DNA from: Phialophora verrucosa
Taxonomy: Eukaryota > Ascomycota > Eurotiomycetes > Chaetothyriales > Herpotrichiellaceae
Direction of reading: 5' to 3'
Assembly (NCBI GenBank): GCA_002099365.1
Contig: MSED01000013.1
Span: forward strand, 2,232,001-2,296,000
Length of the DNA: 64,000 nt
The notes under the pieces are model-generated. The model saw nothing but the letters and a program-made list of their open reading frames with translations. It made no database searches and had not been told where the DNA came from. Position 1 is the first letter of the stretch. Each line of letters begins with the position of its first letter. A program made the translations under genes and the position numbers. This document shows, in pieces, positions 41,114-50,822 of this stretch.

Positions 41114-41801
41114 TCAGCAGTCACGATCTGTCAAGTGATATTTAGCAAGAAAGACTGTGAGCCATGACCAGTAAGCTGATGTGGGGACAGAAACCAAGCC
41201 TAGTAGGAATGGACCGACCCCTCCAACGCCTAAAGCATCCAAGATAAAGTTAGGTACCGCCGTCACTAGAGTCCGAGAGTTATGCACTTGAGCGAGAGCA
41301 TGATCGACTGGAAGCTGGATGGTGAGCGAGTCCTTCAGTTGTTCAGTTCTTCTGCCACCGTCAATCACCGTCCTTGGATTTTTGCATATAGCAAATGATC
41401 CATATTGGTGATTTTGTGACAGGCACATATTGCAAGCCTCGACGGTATTGAGATCGCACCTCTGGCCTCACCTGCGAGGCATCGTCGATAAAGAGTACAG
41501 TTGCAATGTTGGGTTTGCCGGAGTGATCGAGCCCCGAGCTGACCTTTGACGAGGTCGGCACAGGAAAGGCAGACTCATTTCGGCGAGGAACATTATTCTT
41601 CCGTCGAACTCATTGTCTGCCAATGAAGAGTCTACTGTGCCCAGTAATCTCTGTTGCCTGCCCTCTCCCAGTTCCACGAGCAAAGCCTTGCTCTTGTTGA
41701 AGATGAGACAGCCAGTCCAATGACTACGAAATGTCTCTCTCGGCCCGAGTACATGAGGAGCTTCCAGCAGGGACTTAGACGTGACGATATCGAGGTACCA
41801 C
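41114..41801 (-). pseudogene. Unidentified coding fragments, probably a broken gene
   Basis: I do not recognise the protein. Three consecutive minus-strand segments look coding but lie in different frames. First is WYLDIVTSKSLLEAPHVLG (from 41801) running to RIMFLAEMSLPFL. Then GLDHSGKPNIATVLFIDDAS follows in a shifted frame, and it ends at a possible GTGAGG donor. The last part ends in a hydrophobic segment (GVGGVGPFLLGLVSV) down to 41114. No start codon or full domain is visible. It could instead be a multi-exon gene with introns I cannot place. Confidence 0.35.
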
Positions 41802-43261
41802 TAAAGTAGGATGTGGTCCACGAGAGTTGGACGCAGCCCTTTTGCTAGAGGACAAGACCTAGATCTTGTGGTACTAAGGCTACTGTAGAAGTGTGAACTG
41901 TTGATGTTTCTAGTCATGATCGAATTTGATCTCAACAGATTATGTATGACACAATAAAATCAGTCTTCTCGAACAGCGAGTGGAAAGGAAATGGTAGAAA
42001 ATAAGGCTGAGGTGAGAGGAGGATGAGCCGCGTGCTCGTACCTCACCCCCGACCGGGCGGAGGGACACTACCGCCTTGTCGGTGCCTGTGCTCAACCCCA
42101 GCTCGCCAAAAGGCAGCGGGGCCCGGGCGAGTGGTCAGCGGTGCCTGGCGCCTGAGAGAGAAGCTTTGGGAAGAACTAAGAGCGAGCTTAAGCATGCTTG
42201 AGAGCGAGCGGGGGGCAGGGTCTTAGGTTTTGGTTGGATGTTCTTGGGCCCAGCGTTCCCGATGGCTCCAGCCGACGCCTTCACTTTGCGACCAGCCATC
42301 CACAGATGCAGCTTTGAAAACGCCTATTACAGTCCCATCACTGATGGCTTCCTTACCTTTTGCTCTTGCATCGACACCAGATTTCAACTTGACAACAGCT
42401 CTGCGCCTTTCTTCTTCTCCCTCTGCCTCCCTAGAAAATCATCCACGAACCCTGATAGAAGAAGAGCCAGAAACACCGAGGAGAACCAACCTGGAGGATT
42501 GTGCAACCTCGTCGAGTATCTCATCGCACGATGCTCGCGATCAGCCTGGCCTGCGCTCCGTCTCAAGTATTAGACTTCCAAACTAATGAACGTTGCTAGC
42601 GACCCTCCTTCTCCCTCATCAACCAATCGCTCCTCCTATCGGTGATGAATCGTCGGCTCGGTGACCTCGACTTCAGTGTTCAGCCGCACTGCGCAATGTT
42701 TCCAGACCTACTGTCCCAAACCTGGCCAACCGCAATGGTTGTGTGCTTTGTACCTTCGAGGCTGCTCCAGCTTCGCTTAGCTGTCCTTGCCACTTCTTCT
42801 AGTGGGCCACGGCTGTCCATTCCCAAAAAGACCAGGTTTCACGGCCACATGCACGAATACGAACCATTTGAGCCTCACCGTTGTCGCCTTTCGGAATGAT
42901 GGCCAACTCAATTTCCCGAGATGCAATCAAGACTGCCACGAGAAGGCCGAGGCTGTCCTGTGGCTGCCGGGTAGTTCTCTGGAGGAACTTCTTTGTGTTC
43001 GCTAGTTTTCCCTGGCCCTGGCATCTTCCATGGCTGGTCACCATTGCTCTGTCTGGTCTATGTCGACTCTCTACAGCATATGTCCGCTCTGCCGCAGACC
43101 TTCATGTTATGACTCAAGACTGCAAACAGCCACCGAAGGATGGATGGCGAGCCTACAACCTGTTATTAACTCCATTGCAGCAACCATTTCGCTTCGTCGA
43201 TCTTCGGGTGAACGTCTGACAAGAAAAAGATACAGTAGAGAATTTTAGCACATTGCAACTC
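41802..43261. other. Intergenic, upstream of the DUF3433 gene
   Basis: About 1.46 kb. A plus-strand open stretch at 42347-42586 (starting MASLPFALASTPDFN) might be an upstream exon or only a leader. A 10-bp palindrome AAGCATGCTT sits at 42190-42199. No gene is firmly supported. Confidence 0.4.
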
Positions 43262-46200
43262 ATGGCGCCGCCTCAAACTAACGAGCCTGATCAGCCGGTA
43301 CGACCCAGCGCTGTCCTCTTAGACTCATCATTTCACCATGACACCATTCCTCCTCATACAGCAACCGAAATGGAGGAGGCTTCTGCGACTGCCTATAGAC
43401 ACCCTAGCCATGAGGACAATAATGCAGTTCCGCGTCAGGCAGAGACTCAGCCATCATCAGAGTCCGAAGATGAACATCAAGTTCCCATGTGGAACCCGCT
43501 GATCCTGCACCCATTGTCCCTGATCGGCATGGCGGGCGCGTTCCTCGCTCTTTTCGCCGCTGTACTTATTCTTTATATTTATTCCCAAGCAAACCATGGC
43601 ATTTCGGACCAGGTACCCTCAAATCACTACAGTTGGAAATACGGGCCCATGGCCGTTGTTGTCGTGGTTGCCGGGACCTGGCACCAGGTGGACCATTACT
43701 GCAAAGTCCTTGCACCCTGGCAATCACTTTTCCAAGGCCCGAATTCGGTCGATAGGACGATACTGTTGGACTACATTTCTCCTCTTGGCCCCGTCGCATG
43801 CTTCCAAGCAATGCGCAATCGCCACTGGGCAGTTGCTGCAAGCAGTGCCGGAGTTCTGCTTCTGGATCTTGCCCTGGTGTTCTCCACGGCTTTTCTGGTA
43901 CTTTTGCCAGTGACACACATCGAGTTTGACAATAACATCGATATCAGCAGCAAATTTGCGAACGCGACCGTACTGAAAGACGAATCCGCCCCTGCCATGA
44001 TAGTTTGGGGCAATTTCGGGCATGGGCTTAGTCTCCCGTTTGGGACGACAGAAGCATTGGCCTTTGCCACTCCCGCACTTGATGGAGGTGTTCGAGATTC
44101 AGAGATCATGAGTGTTGAAGTTCCAGCATTCGTACCTCAGTTCGAATGTGAAGCAGCACCTGTTTCCGTGAATATGTCTCTTGGGAGCGGCGGTCTTTCC
44201 CTCAAGGCGACGGTCTCAACGCCGACTTGCGACTTGTTCACAGAATACATTGACGGTGGTAATGTCCTTTACGAAGCCATGCCGCCACGGATCCTTACAG
44301 CCAGTGGCGGCGATGTATCTCTCTGTGGTGATAATCAGCAGACTGATCCAAACTTCCTTCCTTGGCCCTTCGTCATTACGGACGTACGATATTGGCAGAC
44401 CTTCGGGCCGAGTCAGGATGGAACTCTCAACGTCACGAGATGGTACGCACAACTTGCCGATGTCACGGCGATTGTCTGCCAGCCGAGGTATGCTTTGCGG
44501 AACGCTTCGGTCAGCATTGATGTCTCCAGCCGGGAGGTTTTGGGTGTCCAGATCTCGGACCAGGATGCTCAGCAGAATCGCGTTCAAATTGACGGCTTCA
44601 ACGATACTCATCTCTCCAGCGGAGTATCAAATGTGCTCGAACCCCTTTATCAAATCTTACAACCCACCTGGTCGGCTCTCGATCTTACGGTACAAGTCAA
44701 TAACTACGCCATGTTTACGTTAATGTCTATGTTGAACGAGTCGTACAATCTAGAAACATTTCTTGATCCCACGATCATGAAGTCGGCCGCATCAACTATC
44801 TTCAAGCGCGTGGCTGCGCAAATGGCTCATTACAAGCTTTCAGAAGCCTCGAATTCGAAAGCTGCAGGCACGAAGCAGTATATCGAACAAAGAGTCTTTG
44901 CAGAACGGCTCCCGACCATCATTCTGTGCTCGGTCTTCGGCTTGCTCACGATATTGTCCATTGCCGTTCTCATGGTTCGTGCCCGAGATGTGGTGCCTCA
45001 GCCTCCGAACTCGATAATCACCCAAGCCGCCATACTCTCAGCAAGTGAGAAGCTTCAATCGCAGCTGAAGAATGCCGGTCGTCTCTCGGGCAAGGACCTT
45101 GGTCATTTTCTATACGGCAGGAATTTTGGATCCGTGACAAAGCGAGAAGCAACAACGTATGGCTTCCATATCGAGCCAGACGATGATCAGGTACCATTCC
45201 GCGTCTCCAGAGAAGCCAAAAAGGGTTGGTATCCATTCTCCGCAAAGACATATTTCCTCGCCCTCGTTGTGATACTTGGTCTGGGCATCATCGCCGGTCT
45301 TGAAATCATACAGCATTTTTCAGCATCGGCATCCGGCTTCATTCAGCTACATATTTCGCAGAGAGCTGCGGCTACTTGGGCAACCACAGTGCCCGCAGCA
45401 GTCATGATTCTCACAAGGTTGCTTTTCCAATCTCTCGCATCTAGCATCATGGTCTTCGCACCGTACGCGACACTCGCAAGGACGAAAGGATCGATGCACG
45501 CCATCACGACAGAGAGCATTGTGGGGCAAGTTTCGCTTGTGAGCTTCTGGCTATCGATCAGAGCCCGTCAGCCAGCAGCTCTGTTGGTATCGTTCATGAT
45601 GATGGTGGGGAGCTTCCTCACCATCGTTGTCTCCGGTCTATATTCGGTTGAAGAGTTTGGCTTATCTACCTCAGTGGTAGTCGGAACATTGGACGTTTTT
45701 GACACCACCTGGAATACCACCGGATCAAATGGAAAGGCGGACGACAACCAAGCAGGAAATGTCTACACCCTAATCGACTGGAACGGTCTCTCCTATCCTC
45801 CTCTTACTTATGATGAGTTGGTGTTCCCGAACATGAAACTCGTCGATGTGTCTCCAGCGCATGGTTCCAATGCCACCAGCATACAGGTAGCGATACCTGC
45901 AACGAGAGCGGCTCTTAATTGCTCTTTTGCGATTCCTGGTCGAGCAACCTCGGTCTATGCTCCTGACGCTCCTGGACCCGGAGGTTACGACGTCATGGTT
46001 CAAGGGAACCAAATTGAGGTGTCGAGTGCCTGCACGCTGACTTCGACACCACAGATTGTGAACACTACTACAAAGGTTCCGGCCGAAATCTTCGACGTTC
46101 ACGGAGAATACTTCAGTGTGTCAAATGAGTACCCATGGTCATACAACAAGTCGGGCTATGGTGTGTGTCCCGACTTTGGGTTTACGTTCGGTTTCACGGG

Positions 46201-47194
46201 ACGTCATAGCAACAGCAGTCATAACATATCTAGTCTGACTTGCTATCAAATGATCGAAGAGGTCGACACAGTCACCACGTTCTTATGGCCGTCTCTTGTG
46301 GTCGATCCCAAGACACCACCCGTGGTTGACGAGAATTCGATCCGAATTGCTGAACCTCATGCCAACTACGACCTCAGCTCATTCATAGAGAATGAGTTCG
46401 GAAGTATAGTATATGCTCCAATTGAGCCATTCTTCCGACATCTCCTGAACGGAAGCGACTCGGTCTCATTCTTCAACGATGATCAGAACGGAGGCGATGG
46501 CTCATTCGCGGCGTTACTGGGGCCTGAAAATCAAGACCGGCTTTTCGCAGCTGTTCAGCATGTTTACCGCAGGTATATGGCACAAGCAATCAATATGAAT
46601 ATGCGGCGTCCAGTCAGTACAGCCAGAGCAATGCTGTATATGAGAAAGACAGGATCCACATCAGTGACATACCCGGGAAGCTTTTTGGACCCGAATGGAT
46701 TGTGTCTGGTACAAGACCGAGCACCCAGGATTGCCTTGGAAGCCATCCTCGCAACTATGATCTTATGTGCGCTCGTGGCATACCTGCTCACCCCTATGCG
46801 CAATATCCTCCCGCACAACCCCCTCACGATCGCCGGCACGATGAGCTTGTTAGCAGGCGGCTCCCTTGCCAAGAAACGCGCACGAGGAGGTTTCATGCCT
46901 GAGGGGGCAGAGTCCCTGGCGATGTCGCAATTGCGCGTGATGCTTGAGGACCGCGGACCGGTAAGTCTGAGAATCGGATGGTGGAGAAGTGACGGCACTC
47001 CAATCGTAAAGCCAGCCAAGAAGAAGAAGATGAGAATATGGAACAAGACGGCGAGAAGGAGAGCGGCCACCGATGTAGAAGACGAGACCCTGGCAGTTGG
47101 GACCTATTTTGGGATCGATCTTGCCCGCACCACTGCGCATAGCGATCGAGAAGTAGAGGCGGCAGAAGGGAAAGAAGGGCCAAAGCAGAAGTGA
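43262..47194 (+). CDS. Large DUF3433-domain membrane protein
   Basis: A 1310-residue protein of the fungal DUF3433 family, function unknown. The N-terminal 75 residues are disordered. A first membrane block includes PLSLIGMAGAFLALFAAVL and SWKYGPMAVVVVVAGTWHQV, followed by a large, sequon-rich extracellular domain. A second such block lies at about residues 660-735 (TYFLALVVILGLGIIAGLEI to FAPYATLAR), then a second extracellular domain. The last helix is LEAILATMILCALVAYLLT near 1160, and the tail is basic. This two-fold arrangement is typical of the family. The start is the first ATG; the preceding frame opens only to a TTG. A small upstream exon cannot be excluded. Confidence 0.8.
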   Translation: MAPPQTNEPDQPVRPSAVLLDSSFHHDTIPPHTATEMEEASATAYRHPSHEDNNAVPRQAETQPSSESEDEHQVPMWNPLILHPLSLIGMAGAFLALFAAVLILYIYSQANHGISDQVPSNHYSWKYGPMAVVVVVAGTWHQVDHYCKVLAPWQSLFQGPNSVDRTILLDYISPLGPVACFQAMRNRHWAVAASSAGVLLLDLALVFSTAFLVLLPVTHIEFDNNIDISSKFANATVLKDESAPAMIVWGNFGHGLSLPFGTTEALAFATPALDGGVRDSEIMSVEVPAFVPQFECEAAPVSVNMSLGSGGLSLKATVSTPTCDLFTEYIDGGNVLYEAMPPRILTASGGDVSLCGDNQQTDPNFLPWPFVITDVRYWQTFGPSQDGTLNVTRWYAQLADVTAIVCQPRYALRNASVSIDVSSREVLGVQISDQDAQQNRVQIDGFNDTHLSSGVSNVLEPLYQILQPTWSALDLTVQVNNYAMFTLMSMLNESYNLETFLDPTIMKSAASTIFKRVAAQMAHYKLSEASNSKAAGTKQYIEQRVFAERLPTIILCSVFGLLTILSIAVLMVRARDVVPQPPNSIITQAAILSASEKLQSQLKNAGRLSGKDLGHFLYGRNFGSVTKREATTYGFHIEPDDDQVPFRVSREAKKGWYPFSAKTYFLALVVILGLGIIAGLEIIQHFSASASGFIQLHISQRAAATWATTVPAAVMILTRLLFQSLASSIMVFAPYATLARTKGSMHAITTESIVGQVSLVSFWLSIRARQPAALLVSFMMMVGSFLTIVVSGLYSVEEFGLSTSVVVGTLDVFDTTWNTTGSNGKADDNQAGNVYTLIDWNGLSYPPLTYDELVFPNMKLVDVSPAHGSNATSIQVAIPATRAALNCSFAIPGRATSVYAPDAPGPGGYDVMVQGNQIEVSSACTLTSTPQIVNTTTKVPAEIFDVHGEYFSVSNEYPWSYNKSGYGVCPDFGFTFGFTGRHSNSSHNISSLTCYQMIEEVDTVTTFLWPSLVVDPKTPPVVDENSIRIAEPHANYDLSSFIENEFGSIVYAPIEPFFRHLLNGSDSVSFFNDDQNGGDGSFAALLGPENQDRLFAAVQHVYRRYMAQAINMNMRRPVSTARAMLYMRKTGSTSVTYPGSFLDPNGLCLVQDRAPRIALEAILATMILCALVAYLLTPMRNILPHNPLTIAGTMSLLAGGSLAKKRARGGFMPEGAESLAMSQLRVMLEDRGPVSLRIGWWRSDGTPIVKPAKKKKMRIWNKTARRRAATDVEDETLAVGTYFGIDLARTTAHSDREVEAAEGKEGPKQK

Positions 47195-48109
47195 GTGCGA
47201 GTACAAGGCTGCTTGTACCGGATCATGAACCTGGAAGTCAAGGATCCGAGAGGGAGTAGTGCCATTCACTCGGATCTCACGTATCTGATACTTCCACATA
47301 TATGGGTCCATACACGTTCAACCATGCTGGCTTTAAGATTGAAATGGAAACAGGCCTGCAAGTGGAACAGTATTCGCGGATCTGATCTACCCAGGCTAAT
47401 TCGTATGAGCGCAGTGACACTCCATACGCGGCGTCTGTCTCTTCTGGAAGAAAAACACGAAATGTCGTTCACGCTGTCCCGAATGGAGCAACTTTGAAGA
47501 CGAAAAGTCGACTCCCCCGATCCAATCCAATCCAATCCAATCCAATCCAATCCAATCCAATCCAATCCAATCCAATCCAATCCAATCCAATCCAATCCAA
47601 TCCAATCCAATCCAATCCAATCCAATCCAATCCAATCCAATCCAATCCAATCCAATCCAATCCAATCCAATCCAATCCAATCCAATCCAATCCAATCCAA
47701 TCCAATCCAATCTCCACAATTTGTACGAAAGGCCCCCTCCTTCCCCCCGGGCGGTCTGGGTGGTCGTCTGGCATGTAGAGTATGCGGGGGTGGACGAGGC
47801 TGTAGTGTAGCAGAGTAGCAGAATAGGAGCGTAGCACTGTGGCACGGTGATGGATATTCAGAAAAGAGAGCGAAGGATGAATTAATTAGACCTGTGCTAT
47901 AAAATGATATCCCTCTCTATCTCTCTCTGGCAATCCCGCCTCCTCTCTCTTCTCCTCGCGGTTTGGTTTCGGCCCATTTGCCCAGCCCTTCAGTGGTGAT
48001 GAGATATAATTAATTCACTCCGACATAAATCAATATGCTTGAACATTCTCGTTTTTCTTTGACTAATAATCATTCATTCTCTTCCCGATCGCCGGCCTCA
48101 CTATTTTCA
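47195..48109. other. Intergenic between convergent genes, with pentamer array
   Basis: Apart from the tandem array at 47521-47710 it holds CT-rich low-complexity sequence near 47910-47960 and no gene. Confidence 0.6.
47521..47710 (+). repeat. Perfect pentanucleotide microsatellite (TCCAA)38
   Basis: 38 uninterrupted copies of TCCAA, 190 bp, with no substitution that I can see. Read in another phase it is a run of CCAAT pentamers. Because the unit is 5 bp, every minus-strand frame reads as a repeated pentapeptide (IGLDW), so the long open frames across it are artefacts. Confidence 0.95.
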
Positions 48110-49135
48110 TCATGACACATATACCAGGCTGAACGTGATGGGCGTACAACCCGCCGTTGGACCGTTTTCGAAGAAGACCGGATTCCCGTCGGCCGGGCAG
48201 GTGGCAAAGTCGCGCACGCCGATCGTACAGTCGAGCGTGTTCGCGGCGGTGACACTGCAAACCAGGGCGGCGTAGTCGGCGGTGCCTGGCGGGAAGAGAA
48301 AGACTTCAGTCAGCTCGGTCGTGGTGGTGACGTAGCCGATGCCGCTGTCGAAAGTCGCGACCAGGTTGCAACTGTCGTTGAAGGTGAAGTCGATGGCGTC
48401 GGCCTCGGACGGGACAAGATCTAGCCTTTCAACATTGTTGATGTCGACGTTTGAGACGTACTGGCCGTCATAGACCGTGCCGCTGTCGCCGGCAACGAGG
48501 AGGAAGGTCGGCTGAGCTCCACCTGGATTACAGCCAGTCGGTACGACGGCGGTGGAGGTTGTGGCGGTGGTAGTCGTAGTAGTAGTAGTTGTCGTAGTCG
48601 TAGTCGTTGTTGTGGTAGTCGTCGTCGTCGTCGTCGGAGTAGTTGTAGTTGTAGTCGTTGTCGGAGTGGTGGTGGTTTTTGTGGTGGTGGTCGTAGTTGT
48701 GGTCGGAGTGGGCTCAGTGGTCAGAGTGGCTGTTGTTGTGGTAGTTATTAGAGTGGTAGCTGTGCTAGTAGTCGTGCTCGGAGACAAAGTCGTGGACGTG
48801 GTTGTAGGCGAAGTCCAGGTGGTTTTGCAAGGGGTTGTAGTTGGCTCAATGGTCTTGCGAGTCGTTGTTGAAGAGCTCTCTGGTTCTGGCCAAGGAACCC
48901 AGGCAGGTGGACTTGGGAAAGGAGCGTTGTGCGCAGGGCCACCAGGCTTCCCAGGGCCACCAGGCTTGGACGCACCAGGTTCGAGACCAGGAGGCCATGA
49001 AGCTGGGCCGGTGTCGGTAGAGCCGTGAGTATCGACGTCTGTCCAAGGGGAAAAGATCCAAGAACCAACACCGGTCTGAGCGAGAGAAAAGGCGACCAAG
49101 ATCAAGGGCAGGAAGGAACGAGTAAATGAATGCAT
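48110..49135 (-). CDS. Secreted Thr-rich mucin-like protein
   Basis: 341 residues with a clear signal peptide (MHSFTRSFLPLILVAFSLAQ). A Pro/Gly-rich segment follows, then a long Thr tract (about residues 100-200) that would be heavily O-mannosylated. The end is a compact Cys-containing C-terminal domain (PTFLLVAGDSGTVYDGQYV to the stop). The C-terminal domain has six cysteines and looks like the small beta domains of fungal surface proteins, but I cannot name the family. There is no GPI-anchor tail. The start at 49135 was chosen because the signal peptide begins there; the frame is open upstream to 49234. A cell-wall or adhesion role is only a guess. Confidence 0.7.
   Translation of the reverse strand: MHSFTRSFLPLILVAFSLAQTGVGSWIFSPWTDVDTHGSTDTGPASWPPGLEPGASKPGGPGKPGGPAHNAPFPSPPAWVPWPEPESSSTTTRKTIEPTTTPCKTTWTSPTTTSTTLSPSTTTSTATTLITTTTTATLTTEPTPTTTTTTTTKTTTTPTTTTTTTTPTTTTTTTTTTTTTTTTTTTTTTTATTSTAVVPTGCNPGGAQPTFLLVAGDSGTVYDGQYVSNVDINNVERLDLVPSEADAIDFTFNDSCNLVATFDSGIGYVTTTTELTEVFLFPPGTADYAALVCSVTAANTLDCTIGVRDFATCPADGNPVFFENGPTAGCTPITFSLVYVS
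48549..48735 (-). repeat. Trinucleotide repeat coding poly-Thr
   Basis: An imperfect run of ACN codons (mostly ACT, ACA and ACG as read on the minus strand) encodes the Thr tract of the secreted protein. Mixed codons show it is an old or selected coding repeat rather than a fresh microsatellite. Copy number is likely to vary between strains. Confidence 0.7.
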
Positions 49136-50577
49136 GTTGTAAAAGAATGACAAAACGAGCAAACAGAACGAGTGACAGACGGGTTGGTCGAGTATTATCC
49201 TACTATCGTGTAGGTTCGTGGAATAGAAGAACAAGGGGAAAGTATACTTGCAGAACAGGTCGACTTATGTTTGACAGGACACCTGCCCCTCTTTCCTCCC
49301 CTGGATTGTATTCCTGAAGGGGGGTTGATCAGAATTGATACGAGATCAGCTGCTTGAGTTCATCACAATAAGGGGGAAGACCACGGCCTTTGTCCTCTCC
49401 CACAGGGCTTTCCTTCGGATTGTGGACCGGCGTCTCTGATCTGGCTTGGGGGAAGTCATCCTACCCCTACTTGGTTATCGTTGATGGTGTGCGCGTTCAT
49501 GGGGTTCAGTTTCGACCGAAATATTTCTGGAGAACATCGAAAAGTAGTTAGTAGTGGAGTCGAGATCAGCCACTAATTGCAACGGCGCGCCACGGGACGA
49601 TAATGCTTAGGATGCTTATGCCGAATTCTAAACGATGCGAGATTGCAGTGACAGGTTAAGGCGAGCGAGGCGAGAGGGAGATAAGTTGTTATACGTAAGC
49701 GCCACGTGTTGACAGACCGGCTACATCGGCACCGATGTGGTCAGCAAATGAGCGGGATAGTGAGTACAGGAAGAGCGAGGTGATCAAGTGAACTTTCGGG
49801 AAAAGGAGAGAGAAACCCTACGACGATTGAAAGGAAGGGAGAATTAATGCACAGATATCAGGCGGCGCCAACTACCTGTTCGTTGGGTGTTACTCTTCAC
49901 AGCAGGTTAGAATAATACCGATTTGAATGTCGTCGACGAGTTCGAACGAGGAGCAGAGACAAACAATCCACCGCGAGCAAACCAGCCTCGTGTTGCTCGC
50001 TCTCTCCTCTAGGTCCATTCTGGCATTCATTACTCCGTATCCTGGTAGACACAGACTGAAGACCTACATGCGCCTTGACGGTTGACGCTCTCGGTGGCGA
50101 CGAACACTACACATCCACCGACTCTGGGCCGCACCACACTCTTCTTCCGCGCTTCGGGCGTCGACATGCATCAAGCCCGACTTCCAATTGAGGTCTACGC
50201 TTCGACCTTTCAGTCGTGACCTACTCCGTATTCCGATTGGATTTTCGTCCTTTCGAAGAGCCCTCATATTTCCCCCTTGCCTCCTGCTGCGTCTTCTCAT
50301 CCTGCATGGTGCTAACCTGCCACAGATCCAGTTCAAAATCCAAGGCTTAAGACGGACCGCCGCTCCCATTGAGCAATGTTCGGGTTTCTTGACTGCGCTG
50401 CAGATCGCCGCACATGAAACAGGTCGGACGAGAGGTCGAGGTAGGATATAATCAAGCCCTTCCATCACCTGTTCGTCCTCCCCTCCCTCATCGTTCCATT
50501 GTCGACGGAGACAGCTCTTGCGGATGGATATCAAGTCGAGATTAGATCCCCAGCAAGGTTAGACCCCAGAGCCTGCG
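49136..50577. other. Intergenic
   Basis: About 1.4 kb with no gene I can support. Open frames on both strands near 50064-50534 show no family features. Confidence 0.45.
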
Positions 50578-50805
50578 AAGAGGGACTGGTCCCCCGAAGA
50601 AGACGACAGGGCCATCCCTCCTCCGTCGTCAGGGTGGCATGAATTGGGAAGACATCGGCAAACAATTTATCCGATCGTGGTGCCACGAACCGCAAAATGC
50701 ACTGTCAGATTTACCTTGACAAGAATGCCAACGGGGTTCGAAGACAGTAAGACAAAACCGGCAACGCTGTCTGCAAGGTATTTTGATCGTGTCCGACATC
50801 CAGGT
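50578..50805 (+). pseudogene. Relic of a Myb-like (SANT) domain gene
   Basis: Pieces of one Myb-like repeat appear in order but in changing frames: DWSPEEDDRAI (from about 50584), LRRQGGMNWEDIGKQF, LSDRGATNRKMHCQIYLDKN, and EDSKTKPATLSARYFDR. Together they follow the pattern of fungal Myb-like DNA-binding proteins (W-S-x-E-E-D ... G-M-x-W-E-D-I ... R-x-Y-L-E-K). At least three frame changes and no start show that it is dead. No Myb C-terminus was found downstream. Confidence 0.5.
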
Positions 50806-50822
50806 ATCTTTCCAAATGCAAG

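Noticed and set aside
47521..47710. CRISPR array
   Set aside because: The host is eukaryotic and the repeat is a spacerless pentamer.
47266..47845. Long open frames reading IGLDW pentapeptides (minus) and IQSNP (plus)
   Set aside because: They are forced by the 5-bp microsatellite, which is open in several frames. There is no start context or domain.
48552..49028. Plus-strand poly-Val frame
   Set aside because: It is the complement of the poly-Thr coding tract of the secreted protein.
50064..50534. 156-codon minus-strand frame and overlapping plus-strand frame
   Set aside because: The peptides are Arg/Ser/Cys-rich without motifs, and neither has a transcript-like context.
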